Assembly (NCBI RefSeq): GCF_003627215.1
Contig: NZ_CP032677.1
Coordinates: forward strand, 2,795,501 to 2,859,500
Direction: 5' to 3'
From: Pseudomonas sp. Leaf58
GTDB lineage: Bacteria > Pseudomonadota > Gammaproteobacteria > Pseudomonadales > Pseudomonadaceae
Length of the DNA: 64,000 bases
In this document: positions 15,269-23,845 of the stretch, one piece after another
Numbering within the stretch: the stretch's first letter is position 1
Layout: every line of letters begins with the position of its first letter
Notes under the pieces: generated by a model
What the model was told of the DNA's origin: nothing
What the model saw: only the letters and a program-made list of their open reading frames with translations
Database searches by the model: none
Program-made: the position numbers and the translations under genes

Positions 15269-15934
15269 ATGTGCGGCAGGTTGAGCCAATACCGGGGTAT
15301 ACGCGAGTTCGTTGAAACCCTGAGCTTGCCCGAGGCCTGGAACAACAATGTCGGCGACCAACCGTTAGGCCGATACAACGTCGCGCCAACCACGCCAGTA
15401 GCGGTGCTTAGCGTGGATGAGGCAGGCCCGCGGGCGGACCTGGTGCGGTGGGGGTGGCGACCACATTGGGCGACCGACCGTGCGGCACCGATCAACGCCA
15501 GGGTCGAAAAAGTTGCGCACGGCCCCTTCTTCCGAGCGATCTGGCCGCACCGCGCGATAACGCCCATTGACGGTTGGTACGAATGGGTCGATGAAGGCGG
15601 GCCTAAAAAACAGCCTTATTACATTCGCCGACGTGACGGGCGCCCTGCCCTGTGCGCATCGATTGGCCAGTTCGCCGGTAACCCGCACGACGGCTTCGTG
15701 ATCATCACGGCTGACGCCCAAGGCGGCATGGTCGATGTGCACGACCGTCGGCCTGTCGTGCTATCGCCAGAACTGGCCTGTGAGTGGATCGCGGCTGGGA
15801 TAACGAGCGAGTATGCCGAGCAACTGCTGCTCAACTTGGGTGAGCCAGCAGACGCCTTTGAATGGTACCGGGTGAGCGCGGCCGTGGGGAATGTGCGCAA
15901 CCAAGGCGCCGAACTGGTGGAAGCGCTTCAGTGA
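15269..15934 (+). CDS. yedK: SRAP-family abasic-site DNA-protein crosslink protein (YedK/HMCES)
   Basis: A 221-residue SRAP protein. It begins MCGRLSQ, so processing of Met1 would expose the catalytic C2 that forms a thiazolidine with abasic sites in single-stranded DNA. Other active-site residues are in place: N76 in PINARVE, E105 in DGWYEW, and H158 in VDVHDRRP. The length equals E. coli YedK. It protects abasic sites at stalled forks. I found no LexA box upstream despite the family's SOS-associated name. It stands alone between unrelated genes. Confidence 0.92.
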   Translation: MCGRLSQYRGIREFVETLSLPEAWNNNVGDQPLGRYNVAPTTPVAVLSVDEAGPRADLVRWGWRPHWATDRAAPINARVEKVAHGPFFRAIWPHRAITPIDGWYEWVDEGGPKKQPYYIRRRDGRPALCASIGQFAGNPHDGFVIITADAQGGMVDVHDRRPVVLSPELACEWIAAGITSEYAEQLLLNLGEPADAFEWYRVSAAVGNVRNQGAELVEALQ

Positions 15935-15962
15935 AGCGGCAGGTTCGTTAGCGCATCACCGC

Positions 15963-16256
15963 TTACGAAAACGCGTTGCGGTCCACTGCGCACAGATCGC
16001 CAGCAATACGACGCGCTCGGCCAACACCCCAAGCCAGCGCCCGGTACATTGATTCGCTGGGCCGGGAGCCGAACGCCTCTTCATACAATGCCATACCCGA
16101 CCGAGCGTAAACGCCAAGGAAAAGCTGAGTGCTGCCGGTGCGCGAAAGGCGGACCTGAACATCAATGTGGGTGCCGTCGTGCAGGGTTTCTTCATGGGTT
16201 TGGTGGTGAAGTGTGGGGTCTGCCCACGTCCAGTACACGTTGCCTCGCATTCGCAT
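15963..16256 (-). CDS. Hypothetical protein, conserved-looking
   Basis: A 97-residue soluble protein starting after a strong GGAGGGGG site. The central part (HIDVQVRLSRTGSTQLFLGVYARSGMALYEEAFGSRP) alternates polar and hydrophobic residues like a beta-sheet, followed by a helix with ALAWGVGRARRIAGDLCA. It resembles short hypothetical proteins common in Pseudomonas, by recall only. No function can be assigned. It converges with the SRAP gene. Confidence 0.65.
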   Translation of the reverse strand: MRMRGNVYWTWADPTLHHQTHEETLHDGTHIDVQVRLSRTGSTQLFLGVYARSGMALYEEAFGSRPSESMYRALAWGVGRARRIAGDLCAVDRNAFS

Positions 16257-16429
16257 ACAGCCCCCTCCACCGCCGGTTGATGATGTGCAAGCAGAACGGA
16301 TAAGCCCCCCTTAGTTAGGATTAAGCCTATCCAACTAGCTTGACCACCGGCCACGACCAAAAGCTCCATTTTTTTGCTGCTTCGCGCCTATTTACAGTGC
16401 CACGTGATCACGGGGTCCTGGCCCTTGCT

Positions 16430-17299
16430 CTACTGGGCGTATTTCTTGGCCCCGGCAACACAAATGACAGCGCCCAGCGTCACGACAAGCATCATCCAGC
16501 TGACTTGCTCGTGCAAAAGCAACGCTGCAAGCCCAAGCCCCATGAACGGCTGAAAGAGTTGCAGTTGGCCCACCGCTGCAATGCCACCCTGGACGAGCCC
16601 GCGGTACCAAAACACAAACCCAATCAGCATGCTGAACAGTGAAACGTAACCGAAGCTGAACCACGCTGGGGCGCTTACCTTGGCAAAGGCACCGGGCGCT
16701 GGAAGATTAGCGATAGTCAACAGCAGCATTAACGGCAACGCTACAAGCAATGCCCAACTGATCACTTGCCAACCACCCAATGTTCGCGAGAGACGCGCCC
16801 CTTCGGCATAACCCAACCCACACACAACCACCGCAGCCATCATCAGCAGATCACCCACCGCCGACGCCTCTGCTCCACTCATCAACGCATAGCCAACGAC
16901 TAGCCCAGCCCCTGTCAACGAGAACAACCAGAACAGAGGCCGGGGTCGCTCACCACCGCGCAGAACGGCAAACCCTGCGGTACAGAGCGGCAGAAGCCCG
17001 ACAAAAACAATGGAATGAGCAGAGGTGACGTGCTGGAGGGCCAGTGCCGTGAGCAGCGGGAAGCCGATAACAACGCCAAGCGCTGTTACCGCCAATGACG
17101 ACAAATCACCACGCTTAGGTGGCGGCTGGCGCAGTACGATCAAAAAAAGTGCACCCAATATTGCAGCGATTGTGGCTCTGGCACAGGTCAGAAACGTAGG
17201 TTCGAAGGCCGCCACTGCCACACGGGTCGCCGGCAACGAGCCCGCAAAAATGGCGACGCCTATGAAGCCATTGATCCACCCGCTTGTTGATTTTTCCAT
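16430..17299 (-). CDS. DMT-family (EamA) exporter
   Basis: A 289-residue membrane protein with ten hydrophobic helices in two EamA repeats. Hallmarks include GFIGVAIFAGSLPATRVAVAAFEPTFLTCARATIAA in the first repeat and WFSFGYVSLFSMLIGFVFWYRGLVQGGIAAVGQLQLFQPFMGL in the second. A GAGGG ribosome site precedes the ATG at 17299. It is divergent from the MocR-type regulator at 17421, with repeated CAGTACA-like elements between them. EamA/MocR pairs often export amino acids or their analogues; the substrate here is unknown. Confidence 0.9.
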   Translation of the reverse strand: MEKSTSGWINGFIGVAIFAGSLPATRVAVAAFEPTFLTCARATIAAILGALFLIVLRQPPPKRGDLSSLAVTALGVVIGFPLLTALALQHVTSAHSIVFVGLLPLCTAGFAVLRGGERPRPLFWLFSLTGAGLVVGYALMSGAEASAVGDLLMMAAVVVCGLGYAEGARLSRTLGGWQVISWALLVALPLMLLLTIANLPAPGAFAKVSAPAWFSFGYVSLFSMLIGFVFWYRGLVQGGIAAVGQLQLFQPFMGLGLAALLLHEQVSWMMLVVTLGAVICVAGAKKYAQ

Positions 17300-17325
17300 T
17301 GGTAAACCCTCGATAAGCCGGGGTT

Positions 17326-17410
17326 CAGTACATCACTGACAGGCTCACCAAGGCTAGGTACAATCCAGTACAGTTTAACCGAACTGTTATGCACACAAAT
17401 CCACTACAGT
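17326..17410. promoter_or_regulatory. Repeated CAGTACA elements, probable MocR operator
   Basis: CAGTACA occurs at 17326-17332 and 17366-17372, and CACTACA at 17402-17408. The last two lie in longer direct repeats (ATCCAGTACAGT and ATCCACTACAGT, 36 bp start to start). They fill the divergent spacer between the EamA exporter and the MocR gene. Directly repeated half sites on spaced helical turns are known for MocR proteins; assignment is inference. Confidence 0.5.
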
Positions 17411-17420
17411 CGAGCGTGCA

Positions 17421-18803
17421 ATGAAACGCAACGGAACGCGAATTCGAGCGGTCATGGGTGAGATCCAGTCCAGGATTGCCTCACGAACCTACACACCTGG
17501 CGCGAGAATTCCTTCCGTCCGCGCAATGGCTCAGACCATGCAAGTATCGGTTTCTACCGTGCTTGAGGCCTATGAACGGTTGATGGCAGAGGGAGCCCTT
17601 AGCTCCCGCCCTGGCGCCGGCTTTTACGTAGCCGGGCCAGTGGCGCCATTGGTACTCACCGAGCTCGGCCCCAAACTGGATCGTGACGTCGACCCGCTGT
17701 GGATCTCGCGCCAGTCTCTTGAAACGTCCAGCGATGCATTGAAACCAGGCTGCGGCTGGTTACCTGCAGCGTGGATGTACGAAGCCGGCATGCGTAAAGC
17801 GCTTCGAGTCGCTGCCCGTTCTGACACGTTGGAACTGGCTGAGTACGCTTCACCGTGGGGGCATCCGCCCCTCCGGCAATTCTTGTCGCGACGACTGGCA
17901 GGCATCGGGATCGATGCCCCTCTGGAGCAGATCATGCTCACTGAGTCCGGCACTCACGCCATTGACCTGATTTGCCGTTTCCTGTTAGAGCCAGGAGACA
18001 CCGTGCTGGTCGACGACCCCTGCTATTTCAATTTTCACGCACTACTGAAAGCCCATAGGGTGAAGATTGTAGGAGTACCGTACACGGAGACGGGCCCAGA
18101 CATCGATGCATTTGGCGCTGCCTTGCTCAACCACTCTCCCCGGTTGTACATAACCAATTCAGGCATCCACAACCCAACCGGGGCCACCCTGTCTCCGGTC
18201 ACAGCGCACCGGCTGCTAAAGCTAGCCGACGCCTCTGGCCTGGTAATTGTCGAGGACGACATCTTCGGGGATTTCGAGAGTACTCCGGCCCCACGGCTGT
18301 CCGCTTTCGATGGTCTCTCTCATGTCATCCAGATAGGCAGCTTTTCCAAGACCATTTCCGCTTCAATTCGATGCGGTTACATCGCTGCTCGGCGGGAATG
18401 GATCGAGGGCCTGGTCGACCTCAAAATTGCGACCACCTTCGGCGGTGGCCGCTTGGCCGCAGACATCATCCATCAAGCGATTACCGATAGTGGGTACCGA
18501 AAACACATGGAAAGCATTCGTCTCCGGTTAGCCGAGGCAATGGACAGAACAGTAGCGAGGCTTCAGGCCATTGGAATCGAGCCCTGGATGATGCCCCAGG
18601 CAGGCATGTACGTCTGGTGCCAACTCCCTCAAGGTAAGGATGCAGCAACGCTGGCTAGGGCGTGTTTGAATGAAGGTGTAGTGCTAGCACCCGGAAATGC
18701 CTTTAGCCAGTCCAGGACTGCGGGGGGGTTCCTCCGTTTCAACGTTGCTCAATCTGAAGACGCAAAAATCTACGAAGTGTTGAAGCGCGCCCTGAGTGCT
18801 TAG
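17421..18803 (+). CDS. MocR-type regulator (GntR HTH fused to aminotransferase fold)
   Basis: A 460-residue fusion. Residues about 1-75 form a GntR winged helix (RTYTPGARIPSVRAMAQTMQVSVSTVLEAYERLMAEGAL). The rest is a fold-type-I aminotransferase-like domain with PLP-binding Lys in IGSFSKTISASIRCGYI and Asp in VIVEDDIFGDF. Such proteins usually sense PLP with an amine or amino acid rather than catalyse transamination. It is divergent from the EamA exporter and likely its regulator. Confidence 0.92.
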   Translation: MKRNGTRIRAVMGEIQSRIASRTYTPGARIPSVRAMAQTMQVSVSTVLEAYERLMAEGALSSRPGAGFYVAGPVAPLVLTELGPKLDRDVDPLWISRQSLETSSDALKPGCGWLPAAWMYEAGMRKALRVAARSDTLELAEYASPWGHPPLRQFLSRRLAGIGIDAPLEQIMLTESGTHAIDLICRFLLEPGDTVLVDDPCYFNFHALLKAHRVKIVGVPYTETGPDIDAFGAALLNHSPRLYITNSGIHNPTGATLSPVTAHRLLKLADASGLVIVEDDIFGDFESTPAPRLSAFDGLSHVIQIGSFSKTISASIRCGYIAARREWIEGLVDLKIATTFGGGRLAADIIHQAITDSGYRKHMESIRLRLAEAMDRTVARLQAIGIEPWMMPQAGMYVWCQLPQGKDAATLARACLNEGVVLAPGNAFSQSRTAGGFLRFNVAQSEDAKIYEVLKRALSA

Positions 18804-18907
18804 TCGCGAGTCCAATCCACATCGCCACATCAGTTAGAACTTGCTACGACTAAAGGTGCCGACCCTACGTTTGGTTCGGGCCAGTATCCTGCGCGCATCT
18901 CAGCCCG

Positions 18908-19618
18908 TCAGACGGCTCTTTTGGCCTGCTGTTCCAGGTGCACCTGCAGTGTCGGCTCGATTTGCAGTGCACTGGCCAGCTGGTCAAGGTAGGCCCGCTC
19001 TGCGTCCTGTTGCTCATCCACCAGCATCACGCTGGCCAGGTACATTTCCGCGGCCATGGCGCGGTCCTTGGCCGACAATGCCACCTCGGCAGCATCGAGC
19101 GGCTTACTGACCTCTTCATCCAACCACTGCTGCAGTTGCGGGTCGCTGGTCTGACGTTTGATTTCAGCGTAGATCAACTGTTCTTCTTGCTTGTCGATGC
19201 GACCATCAGCTTTGGCGGCGGCAATCAGCGCGCGCAAGATTGCATGGCTATGGCCCTCGGCTTCGGGGCCAGACAATTGATCGACAGTACGCACCGCCTG
19301 TTGCGGGGCCGCCGCCTGGCTGCGCTGCCAGCTTTGATAGGCCTGGAACGCCATCATGCCCAACGACGCCAGCGCCGCGTAATTGATGCCCCCTGCAGAG
19401 CGCCCCCCGGCAGTGCCGCCAGCGCTGCTGCTACCCGCACCCAACAAGCCGCCCAGTAAACCACCCAGGCCACCGCCACCCGTTGTACTACCGCCGCCTA
19501 GCAACCCTCCGAGCAAGCCACCCAAGCTGTCTTGCGAGGCCCCGCCGCCGCTGCCTTGTTGCGCGTGCGCCCCCTGCCCGGCCCGCAGCAGCTGTTCGAG
19601 TAAGTCACGGGTGTTCAT
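18908..19618 (-). CDS. DUF533 / TerB-like protein
   Basis: About 236 residues from the ATG at 19618 (MNTRDLLEQLLRAGQG). After a helical start comes a low-complexity Gly/Ser-rich region (residues about 20-75, with repeated GGLLGGLLG). A hydrophobic stretch follows, then a C-terminal TerB-like helical domain (SHAILRALIAAAKADGRIDKQEEQLIYAEI, residues about 125-230) of the DUF533 family (YebE-like). It may be membrane associated. Function is unknown. A longer frame to 19654 lacks support. Confidence 0.85.
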   Translation of the reverse strand: MNTRDLLEQLLRAGQGAHAQQGSGGGASQDSLGGLLGGLLGGGSTTGGGGLGGLLGGLLGAGSSSAGGTAGGRSAGGINYAALASLGMMAFQAYQSWQRSQAAAPQQAVRTVDQLSGPEAEGHSHAILRALIAAAKADGRIDKQEEQLIYAEIKRQTSDPQLQQWLDEEVSKPLDAAEVALSAKDRAMAAEMYLASVMLVDEQQDAERAYLDQLASALQIEPTLQVHLEQQAKRAV

Positions 19619-19821
19619 GGCGCTAGCCTCGCTCGATGGTGGTTGCCCAGACAAGCAACGATAGCCCTCGCAAGGCGAACCGCCATGACCGCCTGGCCGA
19701 CGGTTTTGGGGTGGGTATCTGCCGTCGACAGAAGCCGCAATCAGCCCCGCCCAATCTTGTCATTTGCCAAGGCTTAAGGCAGGGTCCATACCACTGAGAT
19801 CTCTGCCAAAGGAGTCATTCC

Positions 19822-20955
19822 ATGTCAAAGCTATATCCCAGTGTCGATCCTGAGGGGCTGGTCGAGTACTCGGTGGTCTACACCGACCGCTCGCTCAACC
19901 ACATGTCGCAGACATTTCAAGGCGTGATGAAGAACATTTCCGCGACCCTGAAGCAGGTCTACAACGCCCAGGCTGTGGCGATAGTCCCGGGCAGCGGTAC
20001 ATTCGGCATGGAATCGGTAGCGCGCCAGTTCGCCACCGGCCAGCAATGCCTGGTGATACGCAACGGTTGGTTCAGCTATCGCTGGAGCCAGATCCTTGAC
20101 ATGGGCAACATCCCAGCGGCCACCGCGGTGCTGAAAGCCCGGCCGGTCGACGCGGGTCGCCAGGCTGCCTACGCGCCACCTCCGCTGGGCGAAGTGCTGG
20201 CAGCCATTCAAGCGCACAAACCGCAAATTGTCTTCGCCCCCCATGTTGAAACCTCATCAGGGATCATCCTGCCCGACGACTACCTGCGGGCCGTCGGCGA
20301 CGCCGTGCATGCGGTGGGTGGCCTGTTCGTGCTGGACTGCATCGCCTCAGGCACGCTTTGGGTTGACATGCACACGTGCGCAGTCGACCTTTTGATCAGC
20401 GCACCGCAGAAAGGCTGGAGCGCCTCCCCTTGCTGCGCTCTGGTGATGTTCAGCGCCCTGGCCCTTGAGCGCATCGAGCAGACGCAGAGCAGCAGCTTTG
20501 CCTGCGACCTTAAAAAGTGGCTTCAGATCATGCAAGCCTACGAACAGGGCGGCTATGCCTACCATGCGACCATGCCCAGTGATTCGCTTGCGCGGTTCAA
20601 CGAAGTGATGAACGAGATGCAAGCCTACGGCTTCGACAAGGTCCGCAGCGAGCAACAGGCGCTGGGCGTCAGGGTGCGCGCAATGTTGACCGGCAAAGGC
20701 ATCAAAAGCGTAGCCGCAGAAGGCTTTCAGGCCCCTGGCGTAGTGGTGAGCTACACCGATGATGCCGACATCAAGAACGGCAAGAAATTTGCCGAGCACG
20801 GCCTACAGATAGCCGCCGGGGTGCCGTTGCAATGTGACGAGCCGGCCGACTTCCAGACCTTCCGCATCGGGCTGTTCGGGCTCGAAAAACTGCACAATAT
20901 CGAGCGCACGGTCAGTACCCTTGAGCAGGCACTGGACGAAGTGCTGGTGAGCTAA
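19822..20955 (+). CDS. Class-V PLP-dependent aminotransferase (alanine-glyoxylate/serine-pyruvate type)
   Basis: A 377-residue class-V aminotransferase with an AAGGAG ribosome site. The PLP Lys is in SAPQKGWSASP, and the cofactor-binding Asp in GGLFVLDCIASGTL. The GSGTFGMESVARQF loop binds phosphate. Members transfer the amino group from alanine, serine or 2-aminoethylphosphonate to glyoxylate or pyruvate. It heads a plus-strand group with a MocR regulator, a TIM-barrel protein and an MFS transporter, so it probably works on the compound that this MFS imports. Exact substrate unknown. Confidence 0.88.
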   Translation: MSKLYPSVDPEGLVEYSVVYTDRSLNHMSQTFQGVMKNISATLKQVYNAQAVAIVPGSGTFGMESVARQFATGQQCLVIRNGWFSYRWSQILDMGNIPAATAVLKARPVDAGRQAAYAPPPLGEVLAAIQAHKPQIVFAPHVETSSGIILPDDYLRAVGDAVHAVGGLFVLDCIASGTLWVDMHTCAVDLLISAPQKGWSASPCCALVMFSALALERIEQTQSSSFACDLKKWLQIMQAYEQGGYAYHATMPSDSLARFNEVMNEMQAYGFDKVRSEQQALGVRVRAMLTGKGIKSVAAEGFQAPGVVVSYTDDADIKNGKKFAEHGLQIAAGVPLQCDEPADFQTFRIGLFGLEKLHNIERTVSTLEQALDEVLVS

Positions 20956-21123
20956 GCGCTGATCCTGGTTGCACGGCAGGCCCAGGCCGTGGATGACTTG
21001 GGCCGCCCTTGCGCCAGACATCAACGCCGCACGGATGACTTATCGGGTATCGCTCGCTACCCTAACCTCCCCGTCGCCTGACGGTTTCCAGGTCAAGTCC
21101 CATTTCACCCAGACGAGCATGTC

Positions 21124-22629
21124 ATGAAATCCCCCACAGGTTTGCTGCTGTCGGCTATTGAACTGGACCGTGCCAGTGTCATACCCCTGTACCGTCAGCT
21201 GTATCTGCAGATTCGTAAACAGATACTCAACGGCAGAATTCAGGGGGGCGTGCGCCTGCCATCGACCCGGACCTTGAGCATTGAATTGGGGCTGTCGCGG
21301 ATCACCATTCTCAATGCTTTCGATCAGTTGATTGCCGAAGGTTTCCTGGCCTCGCGCACGGGTGCAGGTACGTACGTCGGTACTGAGTGGGAAAGCCGGA
21401 GTAGCGAGGACGAGCCACCGCGTCAGCCACCGCGGCTGTCCGAACTGAGCCAGTCGATGCTGTCGCTGCGCAGCGATCATTTTCGCGGGGTGTCGTATGC
21501 CGACTGGGATCCTGCGACGCCGACCTCTTTCCTGCCTAGTCACAGCACCTATGAAGGATTTCCGCAAGCCATCTGGCGGCGCCTGATGAACCGTCATTTG
21601 CTCAAGCCAACCAAGGCGATTCTGGGTTATGGCGAGTTACAAGGCTTGCAGGCGTTTCGCACAGCGATTGCCGAATACGTCTTCGATGCGCGAGGTATCG
21701 ACTGCACTGCCGAGCAAGTGGTGATCGTTTCCGGTGCACAGCAAGCGTTCAACCTGCTGGGCATGCTACTGCTCAATCCGCAGGACAGTGTCTGGATGGA
21801 AGACCCTGGGCACATCGCCGCGCGCATTGCGTTGCAAGCCCAGGGGGCCCAGATAATTCCGCTGCGCGTTGATGAACAGGGGATCGATGTGCAACAAGGC
21901 CTTACCGAGTGCCCTGATGCGCGCCTGGTATTTTGTACGCCTTCGCGCCAGCATCCTTTGGGTGTCACCCTGAGTTATGTGCGGCGCCAGGCACTCATCG
22001 ACTGGGCTACGCAGCATCAGAGCTGGATCATCGAGGACGATTGCGACAGCGAGTTTCGCTACAGTGGTCGACTTCTCCCAGCACTGTATGCCTTGGACCA
22101 GATGGCCCGGGTGATCTACGTCGGCACGTTCAGCAAAGTGCTCTTTCCGTCACTAAGGCTGGGTTACGTGATTTTGCCGCAGGCGCTGGTCGAGCCCTTT
22201 TGCACCCTGCGCGCGGTCATGGATCGCAGCCCGCCCACACTGCTTCAGGCCACCACGGCGGACTTCATGAGCGAAGGCCACTTCCTGGGGCACATCCGCC
22301 GCATGCGTGCACTGTACAAGGCGCGCCAGCAGGCATTGATCGAACAACTTGAAAAGCAGATCGGCAGCTTTTTCAGGATCACTCCGACGGACGCTGGCAT
22401 GCACCTGATCGCCTGGCTCCCCCCCGAACTCAGTGACACCGAGATCGCCCGGCAACTGGCCCAACACCATATTCACACCTACGCCTTGAGCGACTATCGC
22501 ATCAAGCACGACCTGCCGCCTGCCCTGTTGATAGGCTTTGCCGGCACGCCTGAAAAACAGGCGCGCGAGCGTGTCGAGGCGCTGGCCCAGGCCTTGCGCA
22601 CGCTGGGTTATCTTTCACCGACCACTTGA
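21124..22629 (+). CDS. MocR/PdxR-type regulator
   Basis: A 501-residue GntR-aminotransferase fusion. The winged helix spans residues about 15-85 (QLYLQIRKQILNGRIQGGVRLPSTRTLSIELGLSRITILNAFDQLIAEGFL). The aminotransferase-like part has PLP Lys in YVGTFSKVLFPSLRLGY and a WIIEDDCDSEFRY Asp. Unlike most MocR genes, it lies in the same direction as its neighbours, between the class-V aminotransferase (168 bp upstream) and the TIM-barrel gene (112 bp downstream), and probably controls them. Effector unknown. Confidence 0.92.
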   Translation: MKSPTGLLLSAIELDRASVIPLYRQLYLQIRKQILNGRIQGGVRLPSTRTLSIELGLSRITILNAFDQLIAEGFLASRTGAGTYVGTEWESRSSEDEPPRQPPRLSELSQSMLSLRSDHFRGVSYADWDPATPTSFLPSHSTYEGFPQAIWRRLMNRHLLKPTKAILGYGELQGLQAFRTAIAEYVFDARGIDCTAEQVVIVSGAQQAFNLLGMLLLNPQDSVWMEDPGHIAARIALQAQGAQIIPLRVDEQGIDVQQGLTECPDARLVFCTPSRQHPLGVTLSYVRRQALIDWATQHQSWIIEDDCDSEFRYSGRLLPALYALDQMARVIYVGTFSKVLFPSLRLGYVILPQALVEPFCTLRAVMDRSPPTLLQATTADFMSEGHFLGHIRRMRALYKARQQALIEQLEKQIGSFFRITPTDAGMHLIAWLPPELSDTEIARQLAQHHIHTYALSDYRIKHDLPPALLIGFAGTPEKQARERVEALAQALRTLGYLSPTT

Positions 22630-22741
22630 TGCGAGGCAAGTGGCCTTATCAATTAATTGATAATGGATCTATCGAGCGTTCCTGACTGGCGCGATAAAGG
22701 CTGCGCCGGTAGACCCGGTGTCTGAACCAGGAACGATGCTA

Positions 22742-23812
22742 ATGAACAATAAGATCCAGGAACGATTCAACGCCTTGCTGAGCCATAAGGTGGTCGAACA
22801 CGGGGCTGCTCCCGTGCTGACGGAGGCACTGGCCCAGCGGTTGCTTGAGCGCCTCGGGCAATTGCGCCTGTTTGCCCACGCCTACCCGCTACTGACCAAC
22901 CTCACCCACGGTCGAGTCACCCCCGCCGACCTGCTGGACTTCGCCTATCGCCACGAGCTGCAAGGCCTGAGCCTGCACCTGCTCGACGGCGAGGAAAACA
23001 GCCTGAGCCAAATGTCGCCAGAGCAGCTTCAGGCGTTTGCCAGCAAGGCCAAGTCGCTGGGGCTGGATGTGCACTTGGAAATCAGCAGCACGCTGAAAAA
23101 GGATGTCGACCAAGTGATCGCCATCGCCAAGGCCCTGGGGGTGCGCAACATCCGTGTTTACTCACGTTACGAGGGCACGCTGTCGCGGGTGATGGACGTG
23201 ATTGAGACCGACCTGCACTACCTCGCACAACAGGCCGACGCTAACGATCTGTACTTTGACTTCGAGCAACACGAAGAACTCAAGAGCTGCGAAATCGCGC
23301 AATTGCTCAGCCGACTCAACCACCCTCGCCTGCATGCTTTGTTCGACTTCGGCAACATGATCAATGCCTGCGAACAGCCCCTGCAGGCCCTGCACAACCT
23401 GGCGCCGCACATCCGCCAGGTTCACCTCAAGGGCGTGCGCATCGTCCCCGAACAAAACGGCTTCGGCCATTACGGCGTATTGCAAGGCAGCGACGAAGAC
23501 GATCTGCCCAGCGCCCGCATGCTGTTCGAACTGTTGATGCTGGGCGAAGCGACCCCACAGGTGATCGCGTTCATTCTTGAGCAGGAAAATCACTACATAG
23601 CCCCGGCCTTCCGCCAGAGCCTTGAAGCGGCCGATCCATTCATTGCTTACCGGGAGATGAGCGAAACACCGCTCCCCAAAGGCTACTCGCTCGAACGCAT
23701 GCTGGCCGACGAACACCGCTGGGCGAACAATCAGGTGGCCTATGTCCGACGCTTGCTGGGCGAACTGCGCACCTTGGCAGAACTGACCCTGGCCACCCCT
23801 TCCAACGCCTGA
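22742..23812 (+). CDS. TIM-barrel sugar isomerase/epimerase-like protein
   Basis: I prefer the ATG at 22742 (MNNKIQERFNALL), nine bases after an AGGA site; the frame opens earlier with a GTG at 22718. About 356 residues. The pattern of strands and charged loops (LQGLSLHLLDGEENS, GLDVHLEISSTLKKD, NIRVYSRYEG, YFDFEQHEELKS, LHALFDFGNMINA, IRQVHLKGVRI) fits the xylose-isomerase-like TIM barrel (AP_endonuc_2 superfamily). Its Glu/Asp/His residues would bind a divalent metal. It lies 33 bp upstream of the MFS gene. The reaction is unassigned. Confidence 0.75.
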   Translation: MNNKIQERFNALLSHKVVEHGAAPVLTEALAQRLLERLGQLRLFAHAYPLLTNLTHGRVTPADLLDFAYRHELQGLSLHLLDGEENSLSQMSPEQLQAFASKAKSLGLDVHLEISSTLKKDVDQVIAIAKALGVRNIRVYSRYEGTLSRVMDVIETDLHYLAQQADANDLYFDFEQHEELKSCEIAQLLSRLNHPRLHALFDFGNMINACEQPLQALHNLAPHIRQVHLKGVRIVPEQNGFGHYGVLQGSDEDDLPSARMLFELLMLGEATPQVIAFILEQENHYIAPAFRQSLEAADPFIAYREMSETPLPKGYSLERMLADEHRWANNQVAYVRRLLGELRTLAELTLATPSNA

Positions 23813-23845
23813 ACCTGACGACCCGATTACGCCCGGAGAACAATA

